The notes: generated by a model from the letters alone, not told the origin. Positions 17,810 through 26,674 are shown, numbered from the stretch's first letter. The stretch is 64,000 nt of DNA from Rhodobacterales bacterium HKCCA1288 (GCA_015693905.1 CP065161.1:682001-746000); one strand, 5' to 3'. Numbers and translations are program-made.

Positions 17810-20167
17810 TTAATTGTTGGGCAGAAGGTCAGGCACGATGGTCACGATGTCAGGGAACAGCCACAACAGGCCCAGTCCCACAACTTGGATCAACACGAAG
17901 GGGATCACGCCGCGATAGATGTTGCGTGTCGTCACGCTGGCAGGGGCAACCCCGCGCAGATAGAACAACGCAAATCCAAAGGGCGGTGTCAGGAACGAGG
18001 TCTGCAGGTTCACCGCGATCATGATGGTCACCCATTTCGGATCCAATGTGCCGCCATAAATAACAGGCCCCACGATTGGGATCACGATGTAGATGATCTC
18101 GAGGAAGTCGAGAACAAAGCCCAAGACAAACAAGATCAGCATCACCAAGAGGAACACGACCATCTCATTGTCGAAAGCGCGCAGGAATTGTTGAATGTAA
18201 TGCTCGCCCCCGAAGGAGATCAGAACAAGGTTCAACAACTGCGACCCGATGAGAATGGTGAACACCATCGAGGTCACTTTTGCCGTTTCCCGCACCACAG
18301 GCGTCAGAACGCTGCGGCGATAGAGAACATAGCAGCTGTAAAGCAGCCCGCCGAAGGCGAAGTGATAGGCAAATTGCGCGATGAAATAAGCAATCCAATC
18401 TTGCAACGGCACCTCAGAGCGGCTGATGCGCAGATCGAAATTGACACCCACCAAGATCAGGATGACCAGCGCGAAAGACGCCCAGATCACGATCTTTGAT
18501 TTCTTGTCTTCTTCGCTCAGCTTACGATGCGCGGCGAGCATGATCGCCCCTGCCGCACCCAAAGCCGCCGCAGGTGTCGGGTTGGAAATACCGCCAAGGA
18601 TAGATCCCAAAACCGCAACGATCAGAACGAGGGGCGGGAACACCACGCGCAACAGATCATTTTGCGACATCCGCATCATTGCAATCCGACAGCCATAAAT
18701 GGTGAGGGCAAACGGAAGGGCGAGGTAGATCCACGCTGCACCCGAACTGGTCGCGGGCGTGATGAACAACATATCCACCGCAAAGGCCAAGGCCACGCCG
18801 ATCCCACCGATCAGCAACGGACGCGCGTTTTCATTTGGCGCAACACCGCGTGCCGTGGTCAGGATCAGTGCCAAGAGGATAAAGATTGTCGCCACGCCAG
18901 ACCCGATCGGTGCCGCATTGGCAACCGCCGCCTCGCGAGCTGCAGCCATTTCCTCTTCGGACAATTCGCGGGTTTCACCTGTTGCACCTGATGCTGCAAT
19001 CTCGGCCGTCTCAACCACGGCTTGATCCCATGCCTCTTGGCCATGCAGCTCAATCATCGCCGCTTGGCAGGTTTCGCTCACATTCGTGCGCAGGCTGGCG
19101 GAACGGCTGTTGTTTTCCATGTTGGAAACAAAGATCGACTGGCTGCCAATCACACCGCTACTTGCCCCAAGAACCGCCGCAAAGATAAGGGCGGCAGGCG
19201 CGGCCAAGAACCATGTCAGCGCCTCATTGCGGGTGATCGGGGTCGCATTGGTCGAGCCCATCTGAACCGCAGGCGCCTTGCTTGGATTGAACAAGGCAAA
19301 GCCGAAGGCATAAGCAGCATAAAGGAACGCCAAGAAGATACCTGGCAAAATCGCGGCTTGGAACAAGGTGCCCACAGAAAGAACCGCAGGCTCGCCCAGA
19401 TAGGTCAACGCATCGGTGCAACCCGCCACTTGGGCACGGGTTTCCTGGCCCGTAGCATAGAGGTCACCCACCAATGTGCCCAGAAGAACAATCACGATAG
19501 AGGGCGGGATAATCTGGCCCAAAGTGCCAGAGGCCGCAATCACACCCGTTGCCAGTTCGGGCGAGTAGTTGTTGCGCAACATTGTTGGCAAAGCCAAGAG
19601 GCCCATGGTCACCACAGTCGCCCCAACGATCCCCGTGGAGGCCGCAAGGAACGCACCCACAATCACGATGGACACCGCCAAGCCACCGGGCAGCGGGCCA
19701 AAGACGCGCGCCATGGTGGTCAGCAGGTCATCGGCGATCTTTGAACGCTCCAGCGTGATCCCCATCAAAACGAACATCAAAACGGCCAAAAGCGTTTCGA
19801 TGGACTGACCCGCGATCACACGCTCGTTCATGCGGTTCACGATAAAGGAGATGTTGCGATCCATCGCCATTTCCCACCCGCCGGGGAAGAGATGTTCCTC
19901 AATCCGCGGCAATTCGGGGTATCGGAACACCGATATGGTTTCGCGGGCAATCCCGCTTTCGACCAAGGCGTGATACTGGTCAGAGGCCGTATCAATCGCT
20001 TGGTGGATCAATAACCCCGCCGAGTCGAGCGCAGCAATAATCGCAAAGGAGATGATCCCCGCCCCGCCAATAGCAAAGGCAACGGGGAAGCCTGTCATGA
20101 TCCCGCCAAACAGCGTCAGGAACACGATAATCAGACCGATCTCAATTCCATCCAATCCAAAAATCAT
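17810..20167 (-). CDS. TRAP transporter large permease (DctM type), expanded 785-aa form
   Basis: DctM is the ion-coupled membrane subunit of TRAP uptake systems. Core DctM segments are present: TGFPVAFAIGG near residue 25, ASTGIVGATVVTMGLLALP near 176, the GTLGQIIPPSIVIVLLG stretch at about 214-230, NPTPAAALGAAGA near 529 and FLTPPFGFALFYLRGVAP near 725. Ordinary DctM has about 430 residues; this one has extra stretches at about 60-115, 305-500 (a hydrophilic part at about 340-415 plus extra membrane helices) and 550-620. The frame is open throughout, so this is not a miscall. It lies 38 bases after dctQ. Confidence 0.9.
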   Translation of the reverse strand: MIFGLDGIEIGLIIVFLTLFGGIMTGFPVAFAIGGAGIISFAIIAALDSAGLLIHQAIDTASDQYHALVESGIARETISVFRYPELPRIEEHLFPGGWEMAMDRNISFIVNRMNERVIAGQSIETLLAVLMFVLMGITLERSKIADDLLTTMARVFGPLPGGLAVSIVIVGAFLAASTGIVGATVVTMGLLALPTMLRNNYSPELATGVIAASGTLGQIIPPSIVIVLLGTLVGDLYATGQETRAQVAGCTDALTYLGEPAVLSVGTLFQAAILPGIFLAFLYAAYAFGFALFNPSKAPAVQMGSTNATPITRNEALTWFLAAPAALIFAAVLGASSGVIGSQSIFVSNMENNSRSASLRTNVSETCQAAMIELHGQEAWDQAVVETAEIAASGATGETRELSEEEMAAAREAAVANAAPIGSGVATIFILLALILTTARGVAPNENARPLLIGGIGVALAFAVDMLFITPATSSGAAWIYLALPFALTIYGCRIAMMRMSQNDLLRVVFPPLVLIVAVLGSILGGISNPTPAAALGAAGAIMLAAHRKLSEEDKKSKIVIWASFALVILILVGVNFDLRISRSEVPLQDWIAYFIAQFAYHFAFGGLLYSCYVLYRRSVLTPVVRETAKVTSMVFTILIGSQLLNLVLISFGGEHYIQQFLRAFDNEMVVFLLVMLILFVLGFVLDFLEIIYIVIPIVGPVIYGGTLDPKWVTIMIAVNLQTSFLTPPFGFALFYLRGVAPASVTTRNIYRGVIPFVLIQVVGLGLLWLFPDIVTIVPDLLPNN

Positions 20168-20205
20168 TTTCTTTTCTTTCCTTCAGGCACGTCTAGGCGT
20201 GGATC

Positions 20206-21105
20206 TTAATGGCCCGCAGCATGCAGGGCTTCAGTCTCTGCATCTTGCGGGTCAAGGTCACGATACTTGTCTGCGCTTTCTTCACCCTCGACATATTCGA
20301 GGAAGGCGCGCCAAAACACCGCCAGCGCATGGACGAAAACCATGACGCAGAAGATGACCAACAAGACCTTGAAGATGAAATAGGCGTTAAACCCGTTGGG
20401 GCTAAAGCCGATGGTTTCCACGTTCCACCGCAACACACGCGCTTGCATGATCATACGATCCAACTCGCTTGAGGCGGAGGGGTTTGGCACCACAAGGTGA
20501 CGCCACATGAAGAACCATGCGTAAAGGTAGGTCAGAACGGTTGTGGGCAGCATAAAGAACAGCGCCCCGCCCATGTCGACAATGCGCCTTGCGCGGTGTT
20601 TCATGCCAGAATAAAACAGGTCAACGCGCACATGCCCGCCCTGCACGAATGTGTAAGACACGCAAAGGCAGACGATCATAGCGTTATAAAGCTTTAGTTC
20701 CTCAGCCCACCAAGACAGGTCTTGCGCAAAACTGATCCCAAGCGGGCCAAGCTGAATATCTGGCACGCGGAAAATTCTTTGCAGGAAGACGATCATCACC
20801 TGCTGCAGCACCATGATTAAGCCAACCCATGCAACTGTGCGACCCACGCCATTGGCGAATGCCTCAAGCGCGCGCACCATCGCCCATAGGATTTGGCGTT
20901 TCCAAACCGCACCGATGACGGTGATGATCAAGAAGGCGGTGAAGACGACAAAGAAGAACTCCACCGATGCACCATAGTAGATGAACCGCACGAGGGACTC
21001 GTTATTGCTCCAATCCAACCATGACCCAGGGTTCATGAGCGCGATTGCCAGATTGTAAGGGGCCATCGCGATATTGGTGAAGACCCAGACAATGAAATCA
21101 ATCAT
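20206..21105 (-). CDS. TRAP transporter small permease (DctQ type), 299 aa
   Basis: The protein has several hydrophobic helices and the DctQ-like segment FVQGGHVRVDLFYSGMKHRARR, which resembles the conserved H-RVD motif. At 299 aa it is longer than the usual 160-200 aa, with an additional N-terminal membrane region. It pairs with the expanded DctM and fits the COG4665 branch, found with substrate-binding proteins for 2-oxoacids and related acids. A terminator-like hairpin separates it from dctP. Confidence 0.86.
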   Translation of the reverse strand: MIDFIVWVFTNIAMAPYNLAIALMNPGSWLDWSNNESLVRFIYYGASVEFFFVVFTAFLIITVIGAVWKRQILWAMVRALEAFANGVGRTVAWVGLIMVLQQVMIVFLQRIFRVPDIQLGPLGISFAQDLSWWAEELKLYNAMIVCLCVSYTFVQGGHVRVDLFYSGMKHRARRIVDMGGALFFMLPTTVLTYLYAWFFMWRHLVVPNPSASSELDRMIMQARVLRWNVETIGFSPNGFNAYFIFKVLLVIFCVMVFVHALAVFWRAFLEYVEGEESADKYRDLDPQDAETEALHAAGH

Positions 21106-21230
21106 GTGACTATCCTTGCAGAAGCGGGCGTTGCATCAACGGAATTTGCAGCACCGCAGCACGCAGAAATCTGCACGCGCTTGGCGCTGGATCTGTCCCG
21201 CTATGAGAGGCAGCTTCGGGGAGATGTAAG

Positions 21231-21263
21231 AAAAACTCCTCCCCCGCTTGCACGGGAGAGGAG
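21231..21263 (-). terminator. Terminator or attenuator between dctP and dctQM
   Basis: On the minus strand CTCCTCTCCCG pairs with CGGGGGAGGAG (one mismatch, short loop) and is followed by TTTTTCTT. It lies 15 bases after the dctP stop. A terminator here would give much more binding-protein mRNA than permease mRNA, a known pattern for uptake operons. Confidence 0.8.
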
Positions 21264-21278
21264 CCGAAGTTCAGACGA

Positions 21279-22364
21279 TTAGCCTGCGTTCACACGGTTA
21301 CGCTGGCGCATATATTCGCCATCACCGATGTCATACCAGCCGACCGATTCCTGCATCGCAGCGAAGTAGCTTTCTGCGATCTGTGCATAGATCGGATCGC
21401 CCATGTTCTCTTCGCGCACTTCTGCGGAAGCACGGCCGAACGCATCCCAAACATCATCAGGGAACTGACGTGTCTGGATGCCGCCTGCGCGCAGACGCTC
21501 AAGCGCCGCACCGTTTTCCTGCAGCGTCATCGCCAAGGATTTGGAGTTTGCTGCCGCACATGCCGCGTCAACGATTTGCTTCTGTGCATTGGTGAAGCTT
21601 TCGTAAACATCGAGGTTGAACGACAAGGTCAATGCAGAACCTGGCTCGTGGAAGCCTGCGGTGTAGTAGATCGAGGTTGCTTCCTGGAAGCCCATGCGCT
21701 CATCCGCGAAGGGGCCGATCCATTCCGCACCGTCAATCTGACCAGAAGCAAGCGCCTGATAGATTTCGCCGCCAGGAATGTTCTGAACGGATGCACCCAA
21801 GCGGCCAAGAACCTGACCACCCTGGCCGGGCATACGGAAGCGCAGACCCTGAAGGTCATCAGCCGAGTTGATTTCTTTGTTGAACCAACCACCTGGCTGC
21901 ATCGCTGTGTTGCCGCAAGTGAAGGATTTCAGGTTAAAGAGACCTGCAAGCTCGTTGTGCAGCTCGTGGCCACCACGGTTGTAATACCAGTTGGCGAATT
22001 CCTGACCAGTCATACCGAAAGGCACGGCGGTGAAGAATGCAAAGCCAGGGTGCTGGTTCAAGAAGTAGTAATCAGCCGAGTGATACATATCAGCCTGACC
22101 AGAGGACACGGCGTCAAACACTTCGAACGCGCCAACAAGGCTGCCTGCAGGCATCTTGTTGATGGTCAGCTGACCATCGGTCATAGCAGTGATGTAGTCT
22201 GCCGCCATCTGTGCCGCGTCATCAAAGATCGCGAAACCATCAGGAACCGAAGTTACCAATGTCAGCGTACGATTGCCCTGAGCGTAAAGTGGTGCGGCCA
22301 AAGTCGAAGCTGCGGCTGCTGTCCCCCCAAGGGCAGACGTTCTCAAGAAAGAACGACGATCCAT
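21279..22364 (-). CDS. TRAP transporter solute-binding protein (DctP/TakP-like), Tat-exported
   Basis: The 361-aa periplasmic binding protein starts MDRRSFLRTSALGG, a twin-arginine signal peptide with cleavage near LYAQG. Its closest recognisable relative is the 2-oxoacid binder TakP of Rhodobacter sphaeroides: shared segments include GGWF-(K/R)-(K/R)EIN, the Arg-containing LRFRMPG, GGEIYQALASGQIDGAEWIGP and YYxxGFHEPG. TakP uses the EW pair for cation and ligand contact, so a 2-oxo or hydroxy acid is a plausible ligand; this is inference. The ATG at 22364 has GGGAGG upstream and is preferred to an earlier start. Confidence 0.92.
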   Translation of the reverse strand: MDRRSFLRTSALGGTAAAASTLAAPLYAQGNRTLTLVTSVPDGFAIFDDAAQMAADYITAMTDGQLTINKMPAGSLVGAFEVFDAVSSGQADMYHSADYYFLNQHPGFAFFTAVPFGMTGQEFANWYYNRGGHELHNELAGLFNLKSFTCGNTAMQPGGWFNKEINSADDLQGLRFRMPGQGGQVLGRLGASVQNIPGGEIYQALASGQIDGAEWIGPFADERMGFQEATSIYYTAGFHEPGSALTLSFNLDVYESFTNAQKQIVDAACAAANSKSLAMTLQENGAALERLRAGGIQTRQFPDDVWDAFGRASAEVREENMGDPIYAQIAESYFAAMQESVGWYDIGDGEYMRQRNRVNAG

Positions 22365-22845
22365 AGTATTCCTCCCATTCGGACACTGCCGCATTGGTGC
22401 GACAGTTTTTCGTTTCAAGGTTCTGCCACGCTACAGCAACAAAATTGCGCCGCAAACCAATTTCCGCGCTCGAAGCCCCGATTTTGTAAAATTTTTTTAC
22501 CAAAAGAGCCATTTTCCCTAAAATATATCGCAAATTCTGACCTAATTTTAGAAGAGGTGAATGGATTTTACGCAAGCGATCAACTTAAGGTTACAATTGA
22601 ACGCTGCGCACTCGCCATGATCTGCGCCCGCGCTCCGAATCTTTTCAAACGCAAGGGCACCTACAGTTTCCCCGATCTTGCCCCTCCCAAAGCGCATAGT
22701 CCTATCGGAAAGCAAAAGCGGCCATCATCCCCAAGTTCGGATGGTCGAATTCAGAAAACCATCCAATCGGGCTATTCTGGGATATAAAATTGCGCATTTT
22801 CGCCGCCAAAAGACAGTTTATTTAATTTCTACCCTGCAAACGCTG
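22365..22845. other. Intergenic region between dctP and the ilv leader
   Basis: No coding sequence is supported here. The part next to dctP is AT-rich and contains the inverted repeat GTAAAA-TTT-TTTTAC at 22486-22500, flanked by TTTT and CAAAA, a candidate operator for the TRAP operon. A 19-codon open frame starting at 22561 after AGAGGTG has no family-like features. The remainder shows nothing I can name. Confidence 0.5.
22486..22500. promoter_or_regulatory. AT-rich inverted repeat upstream of dctP
   Basis: GTAAAA and TTTTAC are perfect 6-bp arms around TTT, with near-symmetric T- and A-rich flanks. It lies 122 bases before the dctP ATG and is a candidate regulator site for the TRAP operon. 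Confidence 0.3.
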
Positions 22846-22874
22846 TTGACCTCCCCCCCGCGGATACCTAATGT
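22846..22874 (+). promoter_or_regulatory. Predicted promoter of the ilv leader transcript
   Basis: TTGACC (22846-22851) and TAATGT (22869-22874) are separated by 17 bases and lie just before the leader peptide. A start near 22881 would leave a short untranslated region containing the AGGAGA ribosome-binding site at 22887. The -35 is good and the -10 only fair. Confidence 0.5.
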
Positions 22875-22897
22875 CGCCCCAATTATAGGAGATTGGG

Positions 22898-22951
22898 ATG
22901 CTAGATTTGGTGGTCGTAAATGTGGGAGTGACAGTGCGCATGGGTCGGTGA
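22898..22951 (+). CDS. Valine-rich ilv leader peptide (17 aa)
   Basis: The short frame reads MLDLVVVNVGVTVRMGR then TGA. Six of its 17 residues are valine, with three consecutive Val codons at 22910-22918, plus two leucines. AGGAGA lies 5 bases upstream of the ATG. It sits between a promoter-like sequence and a strong terminator ahead of acetolactate synthase, the branched-chain amino acid enzyme. That is the arrangement of a ribosome-mediated attenuation leader, in which valyl-tRNA shortage stalls the ribosome on the Val codons. Confidence 0.8.
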   Translation: MLDLVVVNVGVTVRMGR

Positions 22952-23003
22952 CGATAGCCATAAAAACCCCCATGCGCCCTCGGATATCACCGAGGGCTTT
23001 TTT
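22936..23003 (+). promoter_or_regulatory. Transcription attenuator upstream of ilvB
   Basis: The terminator is GCCCTCGG (22976-22983) paired with CCGAGGGC (22990-22997) and followed by six T. An alternative 9-bp hairpin joins GCGCATGGG (22936-22944, inside the leader peptide frame) to CCCATGCGC (22969-22977), which overlaps the first two bases of the terminator stem. A ribosome at the leader stop would cover the upstream arm and allow termination; one stalled at the early Val codons would leave it free. The overlap is small, so how strictly the two structures exclude each other is uncertain. Confidence 0.75.
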
Positions 23004-23070
23004 ATTCGCAACACCCCATAAAACACCGCCCCGTATAGCGGCCAAAGTGTAAAACGAAGGACAAACACAG

Positions 23071-24825
23071 ATGACTCGTCAGATGACCGGTGCAAAGATG
23101 GTGGTCGAAGCCTTGATCGAACAAGGCGTTGATACGGTGTTCGGGTATCCAGGTGGCGCCGTTCTGCCCATCTATGACGAGATCTTTCAACAAAATCACA
23201 TTCGCCACATTCTTGTGCGTCATGAGCAAGGGGCGGTGCATGCCGCCGAAGGCTATGCCCGCGCCACGGGCAAACCGGGTGTTGTGTTGGTCACCTCTGG
23301 CCCCGGGGCAACCAATGCTGTGACAGGGTTGGTGGATGCGTTGATGGATTCGATCCCAATCGTGGTTCTGACGGGTCAGGTTCCAACCTTCATGATTGGG
23401 TCAGACGCATTCCAAGAGGCCGATACAGTTGGCATCACCCGCCCCTGCACCAAGATGAACTGGTTGGTCAAAGACACAGATCACCTGTCATCCACCATTC
23501 ACGAGGCGTTTCACATCGCCACAAAAGGCCGCCCAGGCCCCGTTTTGATCGACATTCCAAAAGATGTGCAATTCGCAACAGGCACCTATGTCGAAAAGCC
23601 CCGCGCGAAGGTTGATCACTATACCCCGCGCGTCAAAGGCGACACCGCGATGATCACCGCCTTGGTCGAGGCCATGGAACAGGCGGAGCGTCCGATTTTT
23701 TACACAGGCGGCGGCGTGATCAATTCTGGCCCCGCGGCGAGCAAGCTGCTGCGTGAACTGGTCGAGGCGACTGGATTTCCTATCACGTCAACCTTGATGG
23801 GGCTTGGCGCCTATCCCGCATCAGGCGAGAAATGGTTGGGGATGCTGGGTATGCATGGCCTTTACGAGGCCAACCTTGCCATGCATGGCTGCGATTTGAT
23901 GATCAATATTGGCGCGCGGTTTGACGACCGCATCACAGGGCGCATCAACGCGTTTTCGCCAAACAGCCTCAAGGCGCATGTCGATATTGATCCCTCCTCG
24001 ATTAACAAGGTGATCCATGCGGATTTCCCTATCATCGGGGATGTGTCCCATGTGTTGGAAGATATGCTGCGCATCTGGAAATCGCGCGGCAGCAAAACGA
24101 ATTCCGCAGCGGTCAAGAAATGGTGGGGCCAGATCGAAGAATGGCGCGCCGTGAAATGCCTCAGCTATAAAAATTCGACCAAGACAATCAAACCGCAATA
24201 TGCGCTTGAGCGGCTTGAGGCGCTGACGAAAGGCATGGATCGCTACATCACAACTGAGGTCGGCCAACACCAGATGTGGGCCGCGCAATATTTGGGTTTT
24301 GAAGACCCCAATCGTTGGATGACCTCTGGCGGCCTTGGCACAATGGGCTATGGCACACCCGCCTCAATCGGGGTGCAGGTCGCCCATCCTGACGCCTTAG
24401 TAATCAATGTGGCGGGCGAGGCATCATGGCTGATGAACATGCAGGAAATGGGCACGGCCGTGCAATACCGCCTGCCCGTCAAGCAATTCATCCTCAACAA
24501 CGAACGTCTTGGCATGGTGCGCCAATGGCAGGAATTGCTGCATGGCGAACGCTACAGCCATTCATGGTCAGAGGCCCTGCCCGATTTCGTGAAACTGGCC
24601 GAAGCGTTCGGGTGCAAGGGTATCCTGTGCGATAATCCTGATGATCTGGATGAGGCGATTAAAGAAATGCTCGCCTATGACGGGCCTGTGATTTTCGACT
24701 GTTTGGTTGAGAAGCATGAAAATTGCTTCCCAATGATCCCATCGGGCAAGGCACATAATGAAATGTTGTTGGGCGAGGCTGAAACCCAAGGCGTGATTGA
24801 CGCCAAGGGCAGCGTCTTGGTCTAA
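23071..24825 (+). CDS. ilvB: Acetolactate synthase large subunit
   Basis: This ThDP enzyme makes acetolactate or acetohydroxybutyrate, the first common step to valine, leucine and isoleucine. The 584-aa product has YPGGAVLPIYDE, the cofactor-activating Glu52 in RHEQGAVHAAEGYARATG, and the ThDP/Mg segment VAGEASWLMNMQEMGTAVQ, in which GEA replaces the more usual GDG/GDA, as in other alphaproteobacterial enzymes. The FAD-binding middle domain is complete. It is followed 15 bases later by the regulatory subunit and preceded by the leader/attenuator. Confidence 0.95.
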   Translation: MTRQMTGAKMVVEALIEQGVDTVFGYPGGAVLPIYDEIFQQNHIRHILVRHEQGAVHAAEGYARATGKPGVVLVTSGPGATNAVTGLVDALMDSIPIVVLTGQVPTFMIGSDAFQEADTVGITRPCTKMNWLVKDTDHLSSTIHEAFHIATKGRPGPVLIDIPKDVQFATGTYVEKPRAKVDHYTPRVKGDTAMITALVEAMEQAERPIFYTGGGVINSGPAASKLLRELVEATGFPITSTLMGLGAYPASGEKWLGMLGMHGLYEANLAMHGCDLMINIGARFDDRITGRINAFSPNSLKAHVDIDPSSINKVIHADFPIIGDVSHVLEDMLRIWKSRGSKTNSAAVKKWWGQIEEWRAVKCLSYKNSTKTIKPQYALERLEALTKGMDRYITTEVGQHQMWAAQYLGFEDPNRWMTSGGLGTMGYGTPASIGVQVAHPDALVINVAGEASWLMNMQEMGTAVQYRLPVKQFILNNERLGMVRQWQELLHGERYSHSWSEALPDFVKLAEAFGCKGILCDNPDDLDEAIKEMLAYDGPVIFDCLVEKHENCFPMIPSGKAHNEMLLGEAETQGVIDAKGSVLV

Positions 24826-24840
24826 GGAAAGGGTGTAATC

Positions 24841-25401
24841 ATGTCTCCGCTCAATATCGAAAAAGGCTCTAGCAGCCATTCGGCCTATGATCTGCGCAGC
24901 CATATGTCTGACGCGATTGAAACCCACACGCTTGCGGTTTTGGTGCAAAACGAAGCGGGCGTTCTGGCCCGTGTCATCGGGCTGTTTTCGGGCCGTGGTT
25001 ATAATATCGAAAGCCTGACTGTGGCTGAGGTTGATCATGCAGGCCATCGGTCACGCATCACGATTGTGACCTCAGGCACGCCGCAGGTGATCAACCAAAT
25101 CAAAATGCAGCTTGAGCGTATGGTGCCCGTCCATGAGGTGCATGACCTCACCGTGGAAGGCGCGATGGTCAGCCGTGAATTGGCCTTGTTCAAGGTCAAA
25201 GGCAAGGGTGAGCATCGTGTCGAAGCCTTGCGCATTGCCGAGATTTTCCGCGCCAATGTGGTGGACAGCACTTTGGAAAGTTTCGTCTTTGAAATCACAG
25301 GCACGCCCGAGAAAATTGACGCCTTTGCCGATCTCATGCGCCCCTTGGGCCTGTTAGAGGTTGCCCGCACAGGCGTTGCTGCAATTGCGCGCGGTGCGTA
25401 A
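24841..25401 (+). CDS. ilvH: Acetolactate synthase small (regulatory) subunit
   Basis: The 186-aa protein contains an N-terminal ACT domain (HTLAVLVQNEAGVLARVIGL, then GYNIESLTVAEVD) that binds valine for feedback inhibition, and the C-terminal small-subunit domain (ELALFKVKGKG, VVDSTLESFVFEITG). An N-terminal extension of about 20 residues precedes the ACT core; a second Met at residue 22 could be the real start. It forms an operon with ilvB. Confidence 0.94.
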   Translation: MSPLNIEKGSSSHSAYDLRSHMSDAIETHTLAVLVQNEAGVLARVIGLFSGRGYNIESLTVAEVDHAGHRSRITIVTSGTPQVINQIKMQLERMVPVHEVHDLTVEGAMVSRELALFKVKGKGEHRVEALRIAEIFRANVVDSTLESFVFEITGTPEKIDAFADLMRPLGLLEVARTGVAAIARGA

Positions 25402-25470
25402 CCGCATAGGTCGCTTCCCATAGTCTCAAAGGTCGCGTTTTGATAAGATCAGTGCGGCCTTAGCCTTCAA

Positions 25471-25503
25471 AAAAGATCATCCCCATCTGGGGCGCATCTT
25501 TTC
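25471..25503 (+). terminator. Likely terminator after ilvBH
   Basis: AAAAGAT and ATCTTTT flank an inner CCCC-ATCT-GGGG hairpin, giving a mixed stem that ends in a T-rich stretch. It lies just before the ribosome-binding site of the Rieske gene. Confidence 0.5.
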
Positions 25504-25519
25504 TTGGGGGGAAAGACCT

Positions 25520-26674
25520 ATGCCTGATGATTTGATCAAGCACGATCTCGACAGCGTTCTTGCGCCAATTTCGCGCGCCAATGGCCTGCCGAATGCGCAT
25601 TACACCGACCCCGCAACAATCGCTCGTGAAAACCGCGCGGCGCTTGAGCATCAATGGGCCGCTTTGGCCGTTGGGGCCGATGTGCCTGAAAATGGCGATG
25701 CAAAACCGATTGAATTTTTGGGCCAACCCCTGCTGCTTTTGCGTGATGACACAGGGGCGGTGCGGGTCTTTTTCAACATCTGCCGTCACCGCGGTATGAT
25801 TTTGGTCGATGCGCCGCGCAAAATCGAAGGCGCGATCCGCTGCCCCTATCATTCATGGTGCTATGCCAAGGATGGCCGCCTTGTGGCCACGCCCCATGTG
25901 GGCGGGCCAGGCCAAAACCAACATGAAGGGATTGAGCGGGCGACCTTGGGCCTCAAAGAGGTGCGCAGCCATATCTGGCGAGATGTGGTATTTATCAACC
26001 TTTCGGGCGATGCGCCCGATTTTGAAACCCAACACCAAGCCGCCCTCACCCGTTGGGCTGAATTTGAAAAGCCGCTTTATCATGGCGGCGAAGACAGCCG
26101 CTTTACCTTGGATGTGAATACGAATTGGAAACTCGCAGTCGAGAATTATTGCGAGAGCTATCACTTGCCATGGGTGCATCCGGGCCTGAACAGCTATTCA
26201 CGCCTCGAAGATCACTATCACATTGAAGAAGAACAAAAATTCTCGGGCCAAGGCACGCTTGTCTATCGCCAGCTCAAGGATGAGAAAGGTCAAAGCTTCC
26301 CTGATTTTGACGGGCTGTCGCAGGCATGGGACACCGCCGCCGAATATATCGCGCTTTATCCCAATGTCTTGCTGGGCGTGCATCGCGATCATGCCTTTGC
26401 GATCATTCTAGAGCCTGTCGCCCATAACCGCACGCGCGAACATGTGCATCTCTACTATGCCACCCCAAAGACCGATCCTGCCTTGCGCGCGAAAAACGCC
26501 AAGCTGTGGAAGGATGTCTTTATCGAAGATATTTTTGTGGTGGAGGGGATGCAAAAAGGGCGTGCTGCCGCAGGGTTTGATGGGGGCCGCTTTGCCCCCG
26601 CGATGGACGGGCCGACACATATGTTCCACCAATGGGTGGCGCAGCGGTTGCGCGACACGGAAAGCGGATTGTGA
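25520..26674 (+). CDS. Rieske-type aromatic-ring-hydroxylating / N-demethylating oxygenase alpha subunit
   Basis: The 384-aa protein has a Rieske [2Fe-2S] site (Cys88, His90, Cys108, His111 in NICRHRG and CPYHSWCY) and a mononuclear iron site beginning with ENYCESYHLPWVHPG (His215, His220). Such enzymes use electrons from a separate reductase to hydroxylate aromatics or to demethylate quaternary amines such as glycine betaine, carnitine or stachydrine. The substrate cannot be read from the sequence, and no reductase or ferredoxin gene is adjacent. Its stop overlaps the start of the next small gene. Confidence 0.88.
   Translation: MPDDLIKHDLDSVLAPISRANGLPNAHYTDPATIARENRAALEHQWAALAVGADVPENGDAKPIEFLGQPLLLLRDDTGAVRVFFNICRHRGMILVDAPRKIEGAIRCPYHSWCYAKDGRLVATPHVGGPGQNQHEGIERATLGLKEVRSHIWRDVVFINLSGDAPDFETQHQAALTRWAEFEKPLYHGGEDSRFTLDVNTNWKLAVENYCESYHLPWVHPGLNSYSRLEDHYHIEEEQKFSGQGTLVYRQLKDEKGQSFPDFDGLSQAWDTAAEYIALYPNVLLGVHRDHAFAIILEPVAHNRTREHVHLYYATPKTDPALRAKNAKLWKDVFIEDIFVVEGMQKGRAAAGFDGGRFAPAMDGPTHMFHQWVAQRLRDTESGL

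Noticed and set aside
19022-19744. 240-codon plus-strand open frame opposite dctM
   Set aside because: Low-complexity Arg/Gly/His-rich translation typical of antisense frames in GC-rich genes.
21576-22787. 403-codon plus-strand open frame opposite dctP
   Set aside because: It is antisense to a clear TRAP binding protein and runs into the intergenic region without any recognisable domain.
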